Source: M55B177 sp034722275
Lineage (GTDB): Bacteria > Chloroflexota > Dehalococcoidia > GIF9 > AB-539-J10
DNA length: 15,177 nt
NCBI GenBank assembly: GCA_034722275.1
Contig: JAYENW010000006.1
Coordinates: 1-15,177, forward strand
Reading direction: 5' to 3'
Of the stretch, positions 13,675-15,177 are shown one piece after another. Each line of letters begins with the position of its first letter. Within the stretch, counting starts at the first letter, position 1. The notes beneath the pieces were generated by a model, which did not search any database, was not told the DNA's origin, and was given only the letters and a program-made list of their open reading frames with translations. A program made the position numbers and the translations under genes.

Positions 13675-15177
13675 TTGGCAGCTAGCGAACAAGATATCGT
13701 TTCTGTAATCAAAGATCAAATTGAACACTTTGGTGCTGCTGTGGGTGTGGCTAATGTTGGTACGGTAATAGAAGTAGGTGATGGTATTGCTCGTGTTTAT
13801 GGGCTGGGAGAGGCGTCTTATAATGAATTATTACAGTTCCCCCATGATATTATGGGTCTGGCGTTGAATCTGGAAGAAGATAATGTTGGGGCTGTTGTCC
13901 TTGGTGATTGTAGCCAGATAAAGGAAGGGGATGAGGTAAAAGCAACAGGGAAAGTAATCGAGGTTCCTGTAGGTGAAGCTCTTATTGGAAGGGTAGTTGA
14001 TTCTCTGGGGCGCCCTCTTGATGGCAAGGGCCCAATTAAGACAGAGCGGACTCGTCCTGTAGAGAAGGTGGCTCCGAATGTAACTACGAGAAGTCCGGTG
14101 GATACCCCGGTGATGACCGGCCTTAAAGCTATAGATAGTATGATTCCCATTGGACGAGGACAGCGTGAGCTTATCATTGGGGACCGCTTTACTGGTAAAT
14201 CAGCTATTGGCATTGATACCATAATCGCTCAAAAAGGGCAGGATATGGTTTGCATTTATGTAGCTACCGGGCAAAGAACCTCCAAGGTAGCTCAGGTAAT
14301 AGCCACTTTCGAAAAGTATGGAGCTATGGAACATACTGTTGTTGTGGAAGCAGATGCCTCTGACCCTGCTCCCTTACAATATATTGCTCCTTATTCTGGC
14401 TGCGCTATAGGCGAAGAATTTATGGAGCAGGGGAAGGATGTCTTGATTGTCTATGATGATTTGTATAAGCATGCTTGGGCTTATCGTCAGCTTTCCTTGT
14501 TGCTGCGTCGCCCCCCGGGCAGGGAAGCTTATCCTGGAGATGTTTTCTATCTGCACAGCCGACTCCTAGAAAGAGCTGCCAGGCTTTCTCCTGAATATGG
14601 TGGTGGCTCGCTTACTGCCCTGCCCATTATAGAGACACAGCTTGGAGATATGTCAGCTTATATCCCTACAAATGTGATTTCTATCACTGATGGGCAGATT
14701 TACCTCGAGCCTGATTTATTTAATGCTGGTATTCGTCCGGCGATAAATGTAGGGCTATCAGTATCACGAGTAGGTGGGTCAGCTCAAAGGAAAGCGATGA
14801 GGCAGGTAGCTGGCAAGTTAAGATTGGAGTTGGCTCAATTTCGTGAACTGGAAGCTTTTGCCAAGTTTGGCGCTGAGGAATTGGATAAGTCTACTAAGGC
14901 TCAGTTGGAACAAGGTCGTCGTATCACTGAGGTGTTGAAGCAACTGCAATATTCTCCTATGTCCCTGGGGAAAGAAGTCAGCATCCTTTATGCGGTAACC
15001 AGTGGTTACTTGACTGATGTGCCTGTAGACAAAGTCACTCTTTGGGAAGAAAAATTTCATAGGTTTATGGAAACTAACCATCCTGAGTTGGAACAGAAAA
15101 TCAATAAGGATTTGGAGATAACATCCGAGACTGAAGATGCGTTAAAAGCAGCGATAAAGGAATTCAAGGAAGGGGTT
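13675..15177 (+). CDS. atpA: ATP synthase F1 subunit alpha, cut by the window end
   Basis: Alpha holds the non-catalytic nucleotide sites and supplies the arginine finger to beta. The frame is open for 501 codons to the last base with no stop; the family is about 500-515 residues, so only a few codons are missing. The start is TTG 13675, six bases after a strong ATAGGAGG site (13661-13668), giving the expected N-terminus (AASEQDIVSVIKDQI). Motifs: beta-barrel EVGDGIARVYGL (33-44), Walker A GDRFTGKS (169-176), Walker B LIVYDD near 256-261, signature PAINVGLSVSRVGGSAQ (355-371) with arginine finger R365. Position 172 is Phe where most alpha subunits have Gln (GDRQTGKT). Gamma, beta and epsilon are expected downstream. 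Confidence 0.97.
   Translation, partial: MAASEQDIVSVIKDQIEHFGAAVGVANVGTVIEVGDGIARVYGLGEASYNELLQFPHDIMGLALNLEEDNVGAVVLGDCSQIKEGDEVKATGKVIEVPVGEALIGRVVDSLGRPLDGKGPIKTERTRPVEKVAPNVTTRSPVDTPVMTGLKAIDSMIPIGRGQRELIIGDRFTGKSAIGIDTIIAQKGQDMVCIYVATGQRTSKVAQVIATFEKYGAMEHTVVVEADASDPAPLQYIAPYSGCAIGEEFMEQGKDVLIVYDDLYKHAWAYRQLSLLLRRPPGREAYPGDVFYLHSRLLERAARLSPEYGGGSLTALPIIETQLGDMSAYIPTNVISITDGQIYLEPDLFNAGIRPAINVGLSVSRVGGSAQRKAMRQVAGKLRLELAQFRELEAFAKFGAEELDKSTKAQLEQGRRITEVLKQLQYSPMSLGKEVSILYAVTSGYLTDVPVDKVTLWEEKFHRFMETNHPELEQKINKDLEITSETEDALKAAIKEFKEGV

Noticed and set aside
13818..14222. 134-codon minus-strand frame over atpA
   Set aside because: Antisense to highly conserved alpha-subunit sequence.

Overview
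The window is a gene-dense stretch of bacterial chromosome with no phage, insertion sequence, CRISPR array or obvious horizontally acquired island. The gene mix is core metabolism and translation: tRNAs, trpS, gatCA, a second EF-G, etfBA and an F-type ATP synthase operon. Gaps are small (the largest is about 160 bases) and base composition looks even. An ArsA-family ATPase fused to an HSP20-like domain, an EF-G2-type factor, a TrpRS with an apparent iron-sulfur motif and a GatCA route to Gln-tRNA suggest an anaerobic or deep-branching lineage. I favour Chloroflexota (Dehalococcoidia-like). That is recognition and inference, not proof, because no rRNA is present.

Layout. Positions 1-126 hold the 3' part of tRNA-Gln(CTG) and a complete tRNA-Glu(CTC). 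Then comes trpS on the plus strand (239-1228). A minus-strand block (4825 down to 1240) reads gatC, gatA, an Lrp/AsnC regulator and a PatA-like aminotransferase. gatC diverges from a plus-strand unit (4913-8426) of an ArsA/HSP20-domain ATPase, a 76-residue unknown protein and an EF-G2-like GTPase. The short divergent gap carries back-to-back TATAAT promoters that sit almost on the start codons, so both transcripts may be leaderless or nearly so. The minus-strand etfB-etfA pair (10271 down to 8442) converges on the EF-G2 gene. It diverges from a plus-strand DUF151/bifunctional-nuclease-family gene (10432-10953). From 11067 to the window end runs the ATP synthase operon: an AtpZ/AtpI-like protein, then subunits a, c, b, delta and alpha. 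Alpha is still open at base 15177, and gamma, beta and epsilon are expected beyond it.

How the genes work together. tRNA-Gln, tRNA-Glu and GatCA belong to one process if this organism makes Gln-tRNA by amidating misacylated Glu-tRNA(Gln); GatB is not in the window. EtfAB carries electrons between flavin dehydrogenases and a membrane or ferredoxin/quinone acceptor that is not encoded here, and the ATP synthase uses the resulting ion gradient. The c subunit lacks the usual sodium-binding side chains, so protons are the likely ion. The ArsA/small-protein/EF-G2 unit is the least understood part: a client- or membrane-targeting-type ATPase is co-transcribed and translationally linked with a translation GTPase that has an altered G2 motif.
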